From the NCBI GenBank assembly GCA_024500155.1, contig CM044858.1, positions 3,410,001-3,474,000 on the forward strand: a stretch of 64,000 nt of DNA, written 5' to 3'. Within the stretch, counting starts at the first letter, position 1, and each line of letters opens with the position of its first letter. Of this stretch, positions 1-12,300 are shown piece by piece. The position numbers were made by a program, and so were the translations under genes. Source of the DNA: Chenopodium formosanum. Taxonomy: Eukaryota; Streptophyta; Magnoliopsida; Caryophyllales; Amaranthaceae. Under the pieces are notes generated by a model. It was not told the origin of the DNA. It searched no databases and saw only the letters and a list, made by a program, of their open reading frames with translations.

Positions 1-3000
1 TGCACGACTTTTAGGAACTATATTTGAATTCTGCACCTGGAGGCTGGGACACATTGCCAAGAAGTCCTTGCAGATCTCAGCTCCTGACTTATCTATTTGC
101 AGTATCTCTTCACACAGTTGAAACAAGTTTCGTCCTAACAACCCATAGCTAATGCATGCCCTTGCTATACCCGCAGCTAGATCTGCTTGATGAGTACTGG
201 AACCCAAGCACATTTTTTGGAAGTCAATCGATCTATGCAGTGCTTCCAAACTCATGCGAGGAGAATTTCTCCACAAAATAAGCATGGATGGATTTTTCTG
301 GTCACGCAATCCCATTAACCATGATGCTAACTGAAGCATTTCAAAGTAAGGGAGGATTGGAAATATTTTTGCATTCCATAAGCATTTTTCTCCGTCACTT
401 GTCAAACTCCAGAGATCATTTTCCTGAATGTGTAAATCACACAACACTTTCTTCCATGGTCTCCCACAAAATGTTCCATCCTTAGACATTGAAGTCTTTG
501 GGTTATCATGAAGACCACAGTACACAATAACCCGATCATTACAGCCAGACAATGGTACCTCCCAGATGCAGTGGCGATCTGGAAGCATAAATCTTACAGG
601 ATCTTGCACAACCCCAGGAACGTTTATACCAACAACAACAGACAGGGAGCCAATTTGTATTTCACTAGAAATTGAAGAATCATAAATAAGAGTATCTTCA
701 CCAACTGAGACCCCTGGAGCAATTTCACTGGAAAGAATAATAGCTGATGCTGCAATGTCAGATGTAGTGGTTGCTGGAATAGAGCAAAGATGTCTACGTC
801 CTACAAGTCCAGAGTCAGCACCACTAAGATGATCCAATACTTCACTTGATGTTCCAAAATGTAAAAAGAGTAATTCATCTGCAATAAAATTAATCAGAAC
901 ATTAAACTGCATGAAGCATTCATGATTCATGAGATACAAGGATTAAAACATTCAGAGACAAGGGCCAACAAGAGGAATAGAGTGTCTCCCTTCTTCCCTG
1001 CTCTTTCCCTCTTTTTTCAACTCCAAATACAGTAAGGAGTGCATAGAACATCAATGGGGGAGTGGACAAAATATACATAGTATAAGAAAAACATTAACGA
1101 CTAGACTGAGAGTTCATATTCCATTACTAGATTAGACTCGTGCGTTGCACGATTTGAATAATTTTACTCCATATAATTATGCATAAAAAATAGTTTTTAT
1201 CATTTGTGCAAAAAAGAGAGGCAATTTTTTTTTTGGTTTGAAAAAATGTATAGTTTGGATTAAAAAAAATAATAATAATAATTGATGATGACATCACATA
1301 TAGAAATGAAGGGAAAATTTTTAATGTGAGAATGACACGTAGGATAGTTTAAAGGTTGATAATGTCAACAATGTTTTGTTTTAGTAATAGTTAATAGATA
1401 TGTTCACTATTGGTGTATTTCATAAATCTATGTATCCCCAGGTTAAGGTGTAAGCTTTAAAGACGTGACCAACGCCAAATAGACTTCAGAACTAGATGAA
1501 TTACTTGAAAAGGGAAATACAAAAATATGAGTCAATGCAGCATACGCAAACACGTAACTGGTAACATGAATATATGACCACTAGTCTTCATGTTTCAGAT
1601 AATTTTGACATACGAGCACAATAGCTGAACATTTGTTGTTTTCCCAATTTACTGACAAGTTCCTCCCCCAATGGTCTCTTCCTTAACCATTCATGTTTTG
1701 TCGGCACCCAAGCTGCAACTAAATCTTCATACAAGCTCATCTGCAGATATACAACATGAATTGAGACTGCTGTATTTATTACGAGAAAATTTAGCAACAA
1801 CTCAACAAAGTGCACTATAACAACCATACAAGCATTCTGATTAGAAACTCTCCGACTAATTACATCTCACACAAAATGGAGACACTAGAAGGAATTAAAA
1901 CAAAAAAAAAAAAATTAACCACACCAAAGGGAAGAGGAGATGCAAAAAAGAATGAAGGTAGCAAGACACATGAAGCCTCCTTTCATGGTTGGGGAAAATG
2001 TGGACAGTAACTTCACAGAGATTCCCAATTCCCAAAGGCCTTCTTAAGAACCTCTTAGAAAGAAAGGTGACAAAATATGCTTCAAAAACCTAGGAACAAT
2101 CACAGACAACAGCGATTCTTAAACCTGATGTTCAAAGAAAGGCACAAAAGGAGCAAATTTATTTATTACTAAAAGGCAGCCCACAGCAAATAGAAGACGC
2201 ATCCACAGAATTCACTATCCAAGAAATGGATAGAACTGAAATGCTTTGAAAGATACTTCAATGAATCAACTGTAACCTATTAAGAATTTATTGACAAATA
2301 TCAAATAAATGCTGCTAATAAATTCCATGTCCATAGACTCCATACAACAGCTTCTGGTAATTGGGTTAGGAATTCAGTACATACAATTTATCGTTTGCTA
2401 AGTTGGATAACATAGTAAATGAGAACATGAATGAGCAAAGAATGTTCAGGAAGATGATCAACCGATTCAACCCCATGAAAACAAAATACACAACCTTCAC
2501 TGCTAGAAAGTTTTTTTTTATTCAGTTCTTTTACTGATTTCAGATCACAAGGTATATTACAAGTTACCATAAGAGACTGCTAGAACTCTAGAAGATAAAA
2601 GACGTGATAATAGTTGAATGAAAGCTTACCTCTTTTTTACTATCCAGAAGCTGCAGAATCAATGATTGGCCAGAGCATGCAAGGTTGACAAGCTCAACCC
2701 ATGCTTTACCTCTGACAGCTATGATTCCAGTGTCAAGCAATGTTCTGCCATCATCCAGAAGAGCCTGACTTTCAACAAGCTCCTCCTTACTAGGTTTCTG
2801 CAGAAGATTTTCAACTAAACTGACAGACGAAATAGCATCTAAATTTGCAGTTTTAGAAGCCACAACAACACCATGGTTAGAGGCAATGTCAAGAGTTATA
2901 GGAACTGTGATGATGCATGATGCGTCCTCTGGTAGAAACATATTGGAGGCATCAAAACAAGGAAGTACGTCTCCCGTCATAATGAATAACCCACCTATAT

Positions 3001-6000
3001 ATCAAAACATGGTTTTAAAAAGATCATCATGCAGGCTATAAGAAATAAAAATACAGCAAATTCATTGAGATTCAGCACAAATCATTAACCAAGAAATACA
3101 TGAAGAATTTGAAGCTATATAAACTTGCTCTAATTTGTATGCTAATTATATGATGTAGAAAAGCTAAAGTTACAGTAGCTAAGAAATGATATGCACAGCT
3201 TGGCAGAAATAGAAAGAAAAAAATATAGTCCCCTACACAGCCTACTAGCCTAGGATGCATGCTCTGTTCTTTCTTTTCACTTTGCCCTTTAGATGAATTT
3301 GAAAGTTATGCATAATTTTAATCATGCTAAGTACATACTGGTATTCCAAAAGACTTCCAGATTATACAGAATATGCTGCAATTATTAGTAAATTTGTCAA
3401 GTTGTGAAATGAAAACAAAGGTTCATTGCAAGAATTACTAATGACCTTTATTTTTGAAAGCCTGCCTTGCACAGGATGATATTGCAAGTATATGGTCAAA
3501 AAGCAGAGGTACAGGCCCATCGGGGTCATCTGCTGCTAAATATGGAAGTGGCAGGAAAACCTTCCCCATTGGATTTGCCCACGGGACCCTTTTAGAGTCA
3601 CCTCCAGCATGCAGCAATAGTATATGCTTTTTTGCCAAAAAATCAATGCACGACAGGTTAGGAACTCCATTGTCAAACCTTTCAGGAGAAGCAGAGTCCA
3701 GACTTCCATCAGCACTTTGCACAGCCTATGCCAAAAAGTGCCAATAAGTAACAGAAAAGAGACGGAGTCCAGATAAAACTGTAAATGATCTATGATAATG
3801 AAACTGAAGAAAGCCGGAAACATAGTCCATGAGAAACAATTCTTCAACATAAAAGGAATCAGTAAAATACAGCTAAGTATGTACAGCATGCCCTGAGAAA
3901 AAAATATAACAAGGGGTTCCTTACAGGATAAAATAAAATGGGGTGTGTGGACAGATATATAGAACAGTAAAAGTTCACCTGATGTTACAATATGTGTGAC
4001 AAAATTAATTAAATAAAAACTGGAATCAACCATGTCATGCACACAAGTTACAAATCAAGGTGGTGTACACCTTTAAGATATTTCCTGTCTGAAAATGTTG
4101 TTTTTTCCACCAAAGACCAAACTTTAGTTACCATAAAGTCTATAACGAAAGCAAGCATCAAATTGTCCATTCTCCACAGCTAAACGCATACTGCATATGC
4201 AACTTGTAATGAGAATTAGTCACTCTGCTGCTCTGGAATTAAGTCCCTAGAAGTAAGATGCTTAAATGCATCAATCAAAGGGCTTCATCTACTCAGGGAT
4301 CACAGCTACATCAAACCATACATAATTTATTTTAATGCATCTAGTACCTCCATTTCATAAATTTCTTCCCACTTTCTGTTATGAAATTATACCAATTTAA
4401 AATATTTGCTTTCCTAGTAAACATGAACCTTTGGCCCACATGATTTCTCTAATACTCTCTCTTTTCCTTAAACAAAACAAATGGTCCAAAAAGTAACATT
4501 CTTTTTTCTACTACATAAAATTATGTGTCTAATTATCTATTGTAAATGAATAAATTTCAATTCCTAGGAAATAAGCCAACTTTTGAGTAGCTTAATACCC
4601 ACCTATACCCATACTTTTTTTCTCTTTTAAAATAATGTTTAATTATATCCATAAAATTAATGTTTACAAGGCAAATGTAACAAGAGTATTATATGTGTGA
4701 TATAGACTAGTGTCAAATAACAGAATTTGAAACTTGAAAGATCCCCTTTATGTACACACATCACCTTCCAATTCTCGTTGGCTAGTCTAGTCTAATCAGA
4801 GATAATTGTTCAATTCCTACTAATTACAAATCAAATTCTGATTATTATGCAACCTTCAATCTCTAACCCCCAATTAGTATTATATACACCTGGAGTACAA
4901 TAGATCATGGTACTCCTTACAAATATGTTTGAGTTATTTTGCGTACCACTTTGTGTTATTTTACTTAAATGTTGTGTTATTTTGTTACAACAATATGTTA
5001 TTTACTTATTTACTTCAACCTCCATTCATGCTATTTTTAATTTGCAAAATAACAAGTACTTATTTAAAAATAACATGTGTTAAATTGAAATAATAATAAG
5101 TTTTACATCAAAATAACATTAGCAGCTTTGAGTTTAAAGAGAATCGAACACTTCATGAGGTACTAAATTTCTTGTCATGAATACATTTGAACCCTTAAAT
5201 GGCTTCAAATCAATTAATTTCTAAGAAACCCAGAAAATTGGAAGAAGAAAAGAGGAGATAAAAAGTGTCTTTGATTTAGAATTAGAGTAGTGAGAGGAAG
5301 AGAGAGAGTGAGAGGTTGATTTCGGGAAACCAGAAAATTGGATGAAGAATGGAAGAGAAAGTGTGTGATTTTGAGTTGGAGTAGCTGAGAGAGGAAGAGA
5401 GAGTATGGGAGGAAGATGACCGAGAAAAAAAGCAAAATAACATACATTTATTTAAAAATAACATATATATAAACTGAAATAATAAGAAGTTAATATCAAA
5501 ATAACATGAATTTATAAAATCTGGAGTCCCGTGTTCCAGGAGTAAGATAGAAATTGCGCTAACCCCTTCATATACTTAGCTTATAAAACATCCTACCTAA
5601 TGAAAAACTGTCTTAATTTCCTATTCCTCCCCATTTTTTCCACCTTTTCCACTTCTTTAATTTTAAGTTGGCTTCACATCTTAACTTTAACAATAACATA
5701 ATTCACCCGTTTCTTAATACTTGCAACACTTTAACTTTCACGCTTACCAACTAAACATTGGCCTAAGTGAGATCATTAATCATTAATCATTAAATTAATA
5801 CATTGCACAAAAATGAAAAGACTAAAAACAACATAATTACCGAATCATCTCCATTATTATTAGCAGAAATCCTCTGATAATGAAGAGCCAACTGATGAAT
5901 AGCATTAAGAGTAGCAGCACCCGACCCAATACGCTCACCATGAGGATCCGGAACAGCAAGAGTGACCGTAGATTCAGCAATCCGACCAAGACGTTTAGCG

Positions 6001-6206
6001 CGATTAAGCTGCCATTCGTAAAGCTGAGCTTGCTCAGGACTCGCCGCCGTTAAAACGACGGCGTCCCACGTCGGAACCCTAGAAGGGTGGCGCACTGAAA
6101 GGCGTAATCTATACCATGATTTGCGCAAAGTGTCGGCTATGTCTGCTTTTGTTTGTTTTCGCCATTTTCTCTCTCCTCCGCCATTTTTGGTGCTTTCGTC
6201 TTCCAT
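1..6206 (-). CDS. FKGP: L-fucokinase/GDP-L-fucose pyrophosphorylase, N-terminal two-thirds (3' part outside window)
   Basis: Bifunctional enzyme of the L-fucose salvage route: it phosphorylates L-fucose and converts the product to GDP-L-fucose for cell-wall and glycoprotein fucosylation. Five coding exons join in frame: 6206-5841, 3725-3446, 2994-2630, 1740-1614 and 878-<1 (2016 nt, 672 codons), all with GT-AG borders. The start is the ATG at 6206. Residues 12-122 hold the conserved LRKSWY, SVRHPSRVPTWD and GSGAATLNAI blocks. Residues 161-177 carry HAGGDSKRVPWANPMGK, the nucleotidyltransferase signature of the fucokinase/pyrophosphorylase family, and exon 3 continues with GGLFIMTGDVLPCFDA. 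Exon 5 leads towards the GHMP-kinase half, which lies off the window (the family is about 1050 residues). Intron 1 (3726-5840) holds a repeated insertion. A tRNA-Val gene lies 175 bp upstream. Family assignment is firm. Confidence 0.93.
4888..5545. repeat. Repeat-rich insertion in FKGP intron 1
   Basis: Two AT-rich direct repeats of about 75 bp (5044-5119 and 5432-5507, both built of AAAATAACAT-type blocks) flank two diverged copies of a purine-rich unit of about 95 bp (5222-5323 and 5324-5416, each with CAGAAAATTGGA and GAGAGGAAGAGAGAG). The outer edges, CACCTGGAGTAC near 4890 and GTGTTCCAGGAG near 5535, are weakly inverted. This resembles a degenerate transposable element, but no target-site duplication was found. 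Confidence 0.4.
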
Positions 6207-6328
6207 TGTTGCCGACACTCAGATTGCGCGCGATGGAGAATTTGGGGAATTGAAGGTTTGGGATCTGCGATTTTGTTTTTTGCCGACGATTGTCGATTGT
6301 GTCGAATGTTGATGTATTGTTGGTTTAC

Positions 6329-6338
6329 ACGACGTCGT
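6329..6338. promoter_or_regulatory. Palindrome ACGACGTCGT in the FKGP upstream region
   Basis: A perfect 10-bp palindrome with a GACGTC core, the type of site bound by plant bZIP factors. It lies about 125 bp upstream of the FKGP start codon, between it and the tRNA gene. GACGTC also occurs at 8682-8687, about 630 bp before the WNK start codon. A regulatory role is inferred from the motif only. Confidence 0.3.
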
Positions 6339-6364
6339 TTTGCAATATATTAGAGAGTTTGATG

Positions 6365-6371
6365 AAAAAAA
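6365..6371 (-). terminator. Pol III T-run terminator of tRNA-Val
   Basis: Seven consecutive T on the minus strand, 9 nt after the tRNA 3' end, as expected for RNA polymerase III termination. It lies 159 bp from the FKGP start codon on the same strand. Confidence 0.8.
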
Positions 6372-6380
6372 TTGAAGTGG

Positions 6381-6454
6381 TGGCGTCGCCCGGATTCGAA
6401 CCGGAGACCTTCAGTGTGTTAGACTGACGTGATAACCAACTACACCACGACACC
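6381..6454 (-). tRNA. tRNA-Val (anticodon AAC)
   Basis: The minus strand folds as a standard 74-nt tRNA without encoded CCA. The acceptor stem is GGTGTCG/CGACGCC with one G-T pair. The anticodon stem TCAGT/ACTGA encloses the loop CTAACAC with anticodon AAC. The T arm carries GGTTCGAACCC, which also serves as the B box. A seven-base T run on the minus strand (6365-6371) just past the 3' end is the Pol III terminator. No intron is present. Confidence 0.96.
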
Positions 6455-6671
6455 TAATTGCTGACTCTGCTTTTAAAATGTTCAAATTCAGCTACGAGTA
6501 CGTTAGTATTTACAGATTAGACACTTTGAGAGTTAAGGAGGAAGGATAGGAGATCCCCTCCCTCAAAGAGTCAAAGTATCCATAGTTGATACCGATCTCT
6601 CAACCTCAAGGTTGAAATGTACAACCCTTTCTTATATTATTATTAGACCAAGCTTAGCTTGGTATGTTATT

Positions 6672-6765
6672 TACTACCTCCATTACACATTATTTGCAGC
6701 GATTTGACGTAAATTAAAGACGGAAAATGTCTAATCGTTGCAAATAATATGTAACGGAGGTAGTA
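6672..6765. mobile_element. CTACCTCC-type foldback MITE, copy 1
   Basis: A 94-bp element with 33-bp terminal inverted repeats (about 4 mismatches) starting TACTACCTCC and ending GGAGGTAGTA. The outer TA fits the TA target-site duplication of Stowaway/Tc1-mariner MITEs. The 28-bp centre is unrelated to that of copies 2 and 3. Confidence 0.8.
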
Positions 6766-8760
6766 TATACTTGTATGACAGTTTGATTAATGTTTGTGAT
6801 TTATACCGATACGTAATATAAAATAAACATACAGAAGAGTTATATAATTATTAATTATCATACAAATTGTCTCCATGTTTAGTTTTTGATAATATCATTG
6901 GTCAAAGTTTCATGTTAGCAAATGCGTTACTGTGAGTCATATCATTTTGTATAACATTTATTTTGAAACAAATAGTATGTTTGTTACAGTAAGATATTAT
7001 AATCCAAAAATTTACTAGTATAATCATTCTATTTTCATTTGATATATATTGTTACTTTTCTTCGCATATCAATGCACTTTTTTATGCGTATATATATTGA
7101 ATTTCACTTTATAAAAAAATAACTAACATACTTTTGAAAACTATAAAGAGAAACGATTTTAACAATATAGCATGTGAGTATGTTTTCTCTAGCATATAAG
7201 TGAAATTTTGTGGTTAAACTCATTGATCAAGACTACGATATGTCAATATATGGGTACGTGTATTTGAAAATGAAGAGAGTGTGTTAATTAATCTCTGATG
7301 GACAGCATAGAAACATTAACAAATCACAATGAAACTCTCATTTGAAATTTATCGACTGTTTTTGGAAAAAAAATTCTTGAAATCAATAGATACTCCGTAC
7401 TTTGTAATTTTGCATGAAATGTACGTTATGTAAGACAAAGCCTCTGAAGATAATCTTGATCACCAAGATTAAAAACAAAATATTTTTGACACGATCATGC
7501 GTTTTATAAAATACTTTTTTAGAAGGTATTAGATACAGTATTGTATATACTACCTTCCGAGATATTCTCATATTAAGGGATACTATTTAATATCTCGGCG
7601 TCATACAACTCACATCCATGACTCCAAGCTGCATGAAGAATAATGAATGGTCATTTTGTACATTTAATTCAACAAAAATAAATTATGTCCATTGATTTAG
7701 CTAATAGTAATAATTCCTTTATCCTCTTTTACAATGATTTGCCATTAGGAAGCAATCTTTGATTGGAGGAAGCAATTCGACACAAATAATAATTGTATTA
7801 CCAAAACATTTACTAATAAATAAAGACTTATTCATTCTAGTCATATTTTTCAATTGACTAAACAAGATAAATCGTTCTTTCACCAAGCTTTTGATTCAAC
7901 AAGTTCACATGGTGCTTAACTTATAACCCTAGGTCATTGAATAAGCCTATCACCGTACCGACCTAAAATCAACAAAGCCAACCCCATCCATTGACCTATT
8001 TGGAGAAATTATAAGTAAGGCATAGTATGTTTGGTTTAACTTATTTAAGTTGATATTCGTATTAACTTATGTTAGATCTACTTGACTTTTATCTGCGCTT
8101 AGTTTTCATTAAATGTCTTTAATTTCGTTATTTAAAAAATTACGAAAATTTCTTAACTAAAGAATACATATTAATATGAAATTTAATGATATCTCATTTC
8201 CTTTTTAAAAAACCTAATAAAATCCTATTTGATATGTTTTTATTTATGGATTAGTGTCCAAAGAACTTTAAAGTTTGATCAAACTTAAAAATCAATTCGG
8301 ATCACGCCAAACCTGCCTAGAATAATTCGTACAAGACAAAATAAAATCATGAAAATGGATCAAAATCTAAATTCAACAAGTTCATTAAAGAATGGTTCCA
8401 ACTTTATTCAAACAAAATAAAAAATAAAATAGTGAATTCATTAATTTCACGAGCAAAAATACATAGATATTACTACAAACATCTTCAACCTACCAACATC
8501 CTATGTTTTGAAACTTTTAGAAAGTTGTGATTAAAATATCTTAAAGTATCATGTTATACAATCTGTTACCTCGTGATCCAAAAAAATCCATTCAATGAAA
8601 GCAAGAATTAGTTGTCTCACCGGCGGAATTCGCGACGTTCTTTTTGCTTATTATAATTTCATTCATTTATACAACTTAAACGACGTCACTTTACAGGTAA
8701 CCTATTTTAATTAAGTAAGAGTATTATAGTAGTATTGTTAAAGTCTTCAAAAGTCAAAAC
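6766..8760. other. Intergenic region between tRNA-Val and the WNK gene
   Basis: AT-rich DNA with no supportable gene. It includes one TACTCCGTA 9-mer (7391-7399). The last few hundred bases (GACGTC at 8682, then a C/T-rich tract 8806-8870) look like the promoter and 5' leader of the WNK gene. Confidence 0.6.
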
Positions 8761-9311
8761 TGTATCAAACAAATTAAACAAGTGTTTGCTCTTCCTTCAC
8801 TTCTGCAAAACCTCCGCCTTCTTCATTTCTCTTCTTCTCCTTTTTTTTTTTTTTTTTTTTCCTTTGATTTTCATTTTTGTTCTTTGTAATCATCATCCCT
8901 TCAATTTTCCCTGAAATGATAGAATTGAATGGGGGAGTTTGAAGGGATGATTAATAAAAATTTGATCATTAATCAGTGTAGCGGAGTCAGGATTTTGAAG
9001 ACGGGGTGTCGATATTAGAGTCGTATATACAAAATTGTTGCGTAATTTGCAATAAAAATCAAATCTTTTTAAGTGTTTTTAAAATTGTGGGGATGATTTA
9101 TATTGGAATTGGAGAGGGTAGTCCGTTTTAATTTCATATAACGAATGCCAATTCTCTTCTCTAAGATCGGCATTCAATTTTTCTTCTTAAATTAGGTTAT
9201 TATGATCAAATTAATCTTTTTTCGATTTGAAAAAAATTATATTTTGTGAAAATTGAAGACGAAAACTTTCTGCAAATTTTCCTTTTTTTTGTTTTTTTTT
9301 GAATTGCAGGG

Positions 9312-12300
9312 ATGTCGCCCGGAAAGGGATCAGCTGTTCCGACCAATGATGACGAGGCAGGTGAACCTGAGTTTGTGGAGAAAGATCCAACCGGTCGCTA
9401 TGTTCGGGTATTTTAATGTCACAATTTTGGGTTTTATATAAGTTAATGTCACAATTTTGGGTTTTATATAAGTTAATGTCACAATTTTGGGTTTTTAATT
9501 TTCATATATGTTGCTCATTTTTGTTGTTGTTTAATTTGTCCTGTATTTTGTTTGATATTATTCGCTCAATATTTATTGCGCTTTTTATTTCTTGTCAATG
9601 TTGCATTGAATTTATAAGTATCATTGAATGAGAGGAATAATGTCAAATTTTGCTCCTTTGTTGGGTTCCTACTTTCACTATCTTGGTTTTGGTCCCTCAT
9701 AATCAATCAATTTTGATATAGGTAGCTGTGACGCCGTAAGGGCTAACGTTTAGTTTGGGATTTTATGACAAAATAACACTTTAATTTGATTTTACAAATG
9801 TGTAATTGAGACTTGATGTTTAGCTTATACTTAACCCTTGGCTAGGGGATTGCGGTTTTTCCGTTTGGGGCTGTATTGGATTTAGTTTTATTGGCTAAAT
9901 CATAGAAGTTGTCTCTATTTTTTCATATTTCGCCAGTTTCGGTCCCCACACACCCTACAACATACCAAAGAGTTTGGTGATAAGTTGATCAATACACATT
10001 GTGCTAGTAATCTGTTGTTTGGTAGTTTTGCTTGGATGAGTATGTTTATGATCTTTGAGTAATTTAAGTGTAATTCAGTGTTGTTGCACTAATTCACCTA
10101 TGTATGGTGATTCTTTTATACTCTGTACAAGCTATGTCATCATTTTTTTGGTGGGGTGGGGGTGTTACAAGAGCTGTATCTTCGTTGATAATATACCTTT
10201 TTGATCAATTGCATACGTAATCTATGTTATTCGTATGCTTCACCTACTTTATTACTGGTATCCTCTTGCCATATCCGAGTCATACACTTTTGGTGAGTTT
10301 GAGTAATTAAGAATGGATGATAAAACAGTTTAAAGGCTTTTCCTTGTAAAAAATTTTGTGCTATACAGATGGAAGCTTGTCTCAATATATTTTAATCTTC
10401 TTTTTGCCATTGCTAATAGCCTAATATTGATTTTTTTTTTTCCAATTTGTTTTGCTACAGTTTGGTGAAGTCTTAGGGAAAGGAGCGTTCAAGTCAGTGT
10501 ATGTTTCTATTCTTTATTTATGTACTTTGCTAGCTGATGTTATGAGCATTGACTTTTTTTATGCATAATGTATCAAGTCACCATGCTTGAGGACATTGCA
10601 CAAATAATCTGATGATGGTGGAATTGTCCCTATGAAACTCCACATAATGAGAATGTCATTTTCATTTTCTATATTTTTTCTTGTAGATTTCTTAAGCATT
10701 ACCTTTGTTTGCAGTTATAGGGGATTTGACGAAGTCAATGGAATAGAGGTTGCTTGGAATCGTGTGAAGATCAATGATGTTCTGCGGTCTCCAGAAGGTC
10801 TGGAGAAGCTATATTCTGAAGTTAATCTTCTCAAGAAATTAAAACATGAAAACATCATAAAGCTGTATGATTCATGGGTGGATGACAAGAAGAAAACGGT
10901 GAACATGATCACTGAACTCTTCACATCTGGCAATTTGAGGGAGTAAGTTTGTTCCTTTTCTTGCATTTCAGCTTAATTATTCAGACTCACATACTTATGC
11001 GAATACATGTAAGTGTATCAAGATTGCAACTATTTTATAAATGAATGATACCTAAGTGAAATTGTTGAGTACCTGACATGAGTACTTGAGGTGACAAGGA
11101 CAGATCGAGTAAAATAGCATTTTAATGATGTGACAGCTGATTGTTTATCATCTATATGTTTGCAATAATTAACTCTTTGGTGTAATAGATATCGAAAGAA
11201 GCACAGAAATGTAGACATGAAGGCTGTGAAGAATTGGGCAAGACAGATTCTCAGAGGTTTAGCTTATCTTCATAGTCATGACCCACCAGTTATACACCGA
11301 GATTTGAAATGTGACAATATTTTTATCAATGGAAATCATGGAGAGGTTAAGATTGGAGATCTAGGACTAGCAACTGTCATGCAGCAGCCAACTGCACACA
11401 GTGTCATTGGTGAGGCTTTAAGTTTTGTTTCGCCATCTTTAGATACTGAGAAGAGTTTTGCTGACTTGTTTTGTGTTTTAATAATAGGAACACCCGAATT
11501 CATGGCTCCAGAGCTTTACGAAGAAGATTATAACGAACTCGCTGACATATATTCTTTTGGAATGTGCATGTTAGAGATGGTAACTTTTGAGTATCCTTAT
11601 AGTGAATGCAAAAATCCAGCTCAAATTTTCAAGAAGGTTACCTCTGTAAGTTTGTCTATAGTTTTTCACTTTTATTATTTTGCTTCTTGCTTGCTTTGAC
11701 GTTGTGCTTTCCTTGGAGAAATTACATAGAATTCCCATGAGCTATAGCTCTATTTTACAAAGTGACCCTTTTGTTTTTACCTAAAAGCACCCATGGTTCT
11801 TGTTTGCAATTGACTCATCTACTACTATATTGCTCTTGAAATTACTTTATCTCTGTCATCTATTGTACTACCTCCGTTAATTATTATGTGCAACTTTGGG
11901 ATATTATTTGCGAGATATAAAATATTCCAAAGTTGCACATAATAATTAACGGAGGTAGTATGTGAAGTGAGGTAGATAATGAGAGGTTGGAGGAATGTAA
12001 ATGAGAATTGGGTAACTGCAACTGTAATGTGTGGGTGATAGATAGGAAAGTTAATTATGCGAAGTTTTCTGTAGAAGTGATTTTGTAGAAGTATCTATGA
12101 ATTTCAGAAAAATACCCTCCCTCCAGAAATATTTAAAAAATCGGTAGTGTATGTTTAACATCTAGTGAAAATTTAAATCTGATGAGTAGTATGTGAAAGT
12201 TGCCAACAACTTGCATGAGGTGCAGGTTAATATATCTTATTAAGTACCCTTTTCCAAACTTTGTCTAAATTTTGGCAATTTGGATAAGAAACAATCTCAT

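Noticed and set aside
1131..1170. GTGCGTTGCAC stem in the FKGP intron as a possible Helitron end
   Set aside because: No CTRR end, no matching 5' terminus and no empty-site evidence could be found by eye.
6204..6218. Upstream in-frame GTG (6218) as FKGP start
   Set aside because: Nuclear plant genes start at ATG; the first in-frame ATG is at 6206 and yields a family-like N-terminus.
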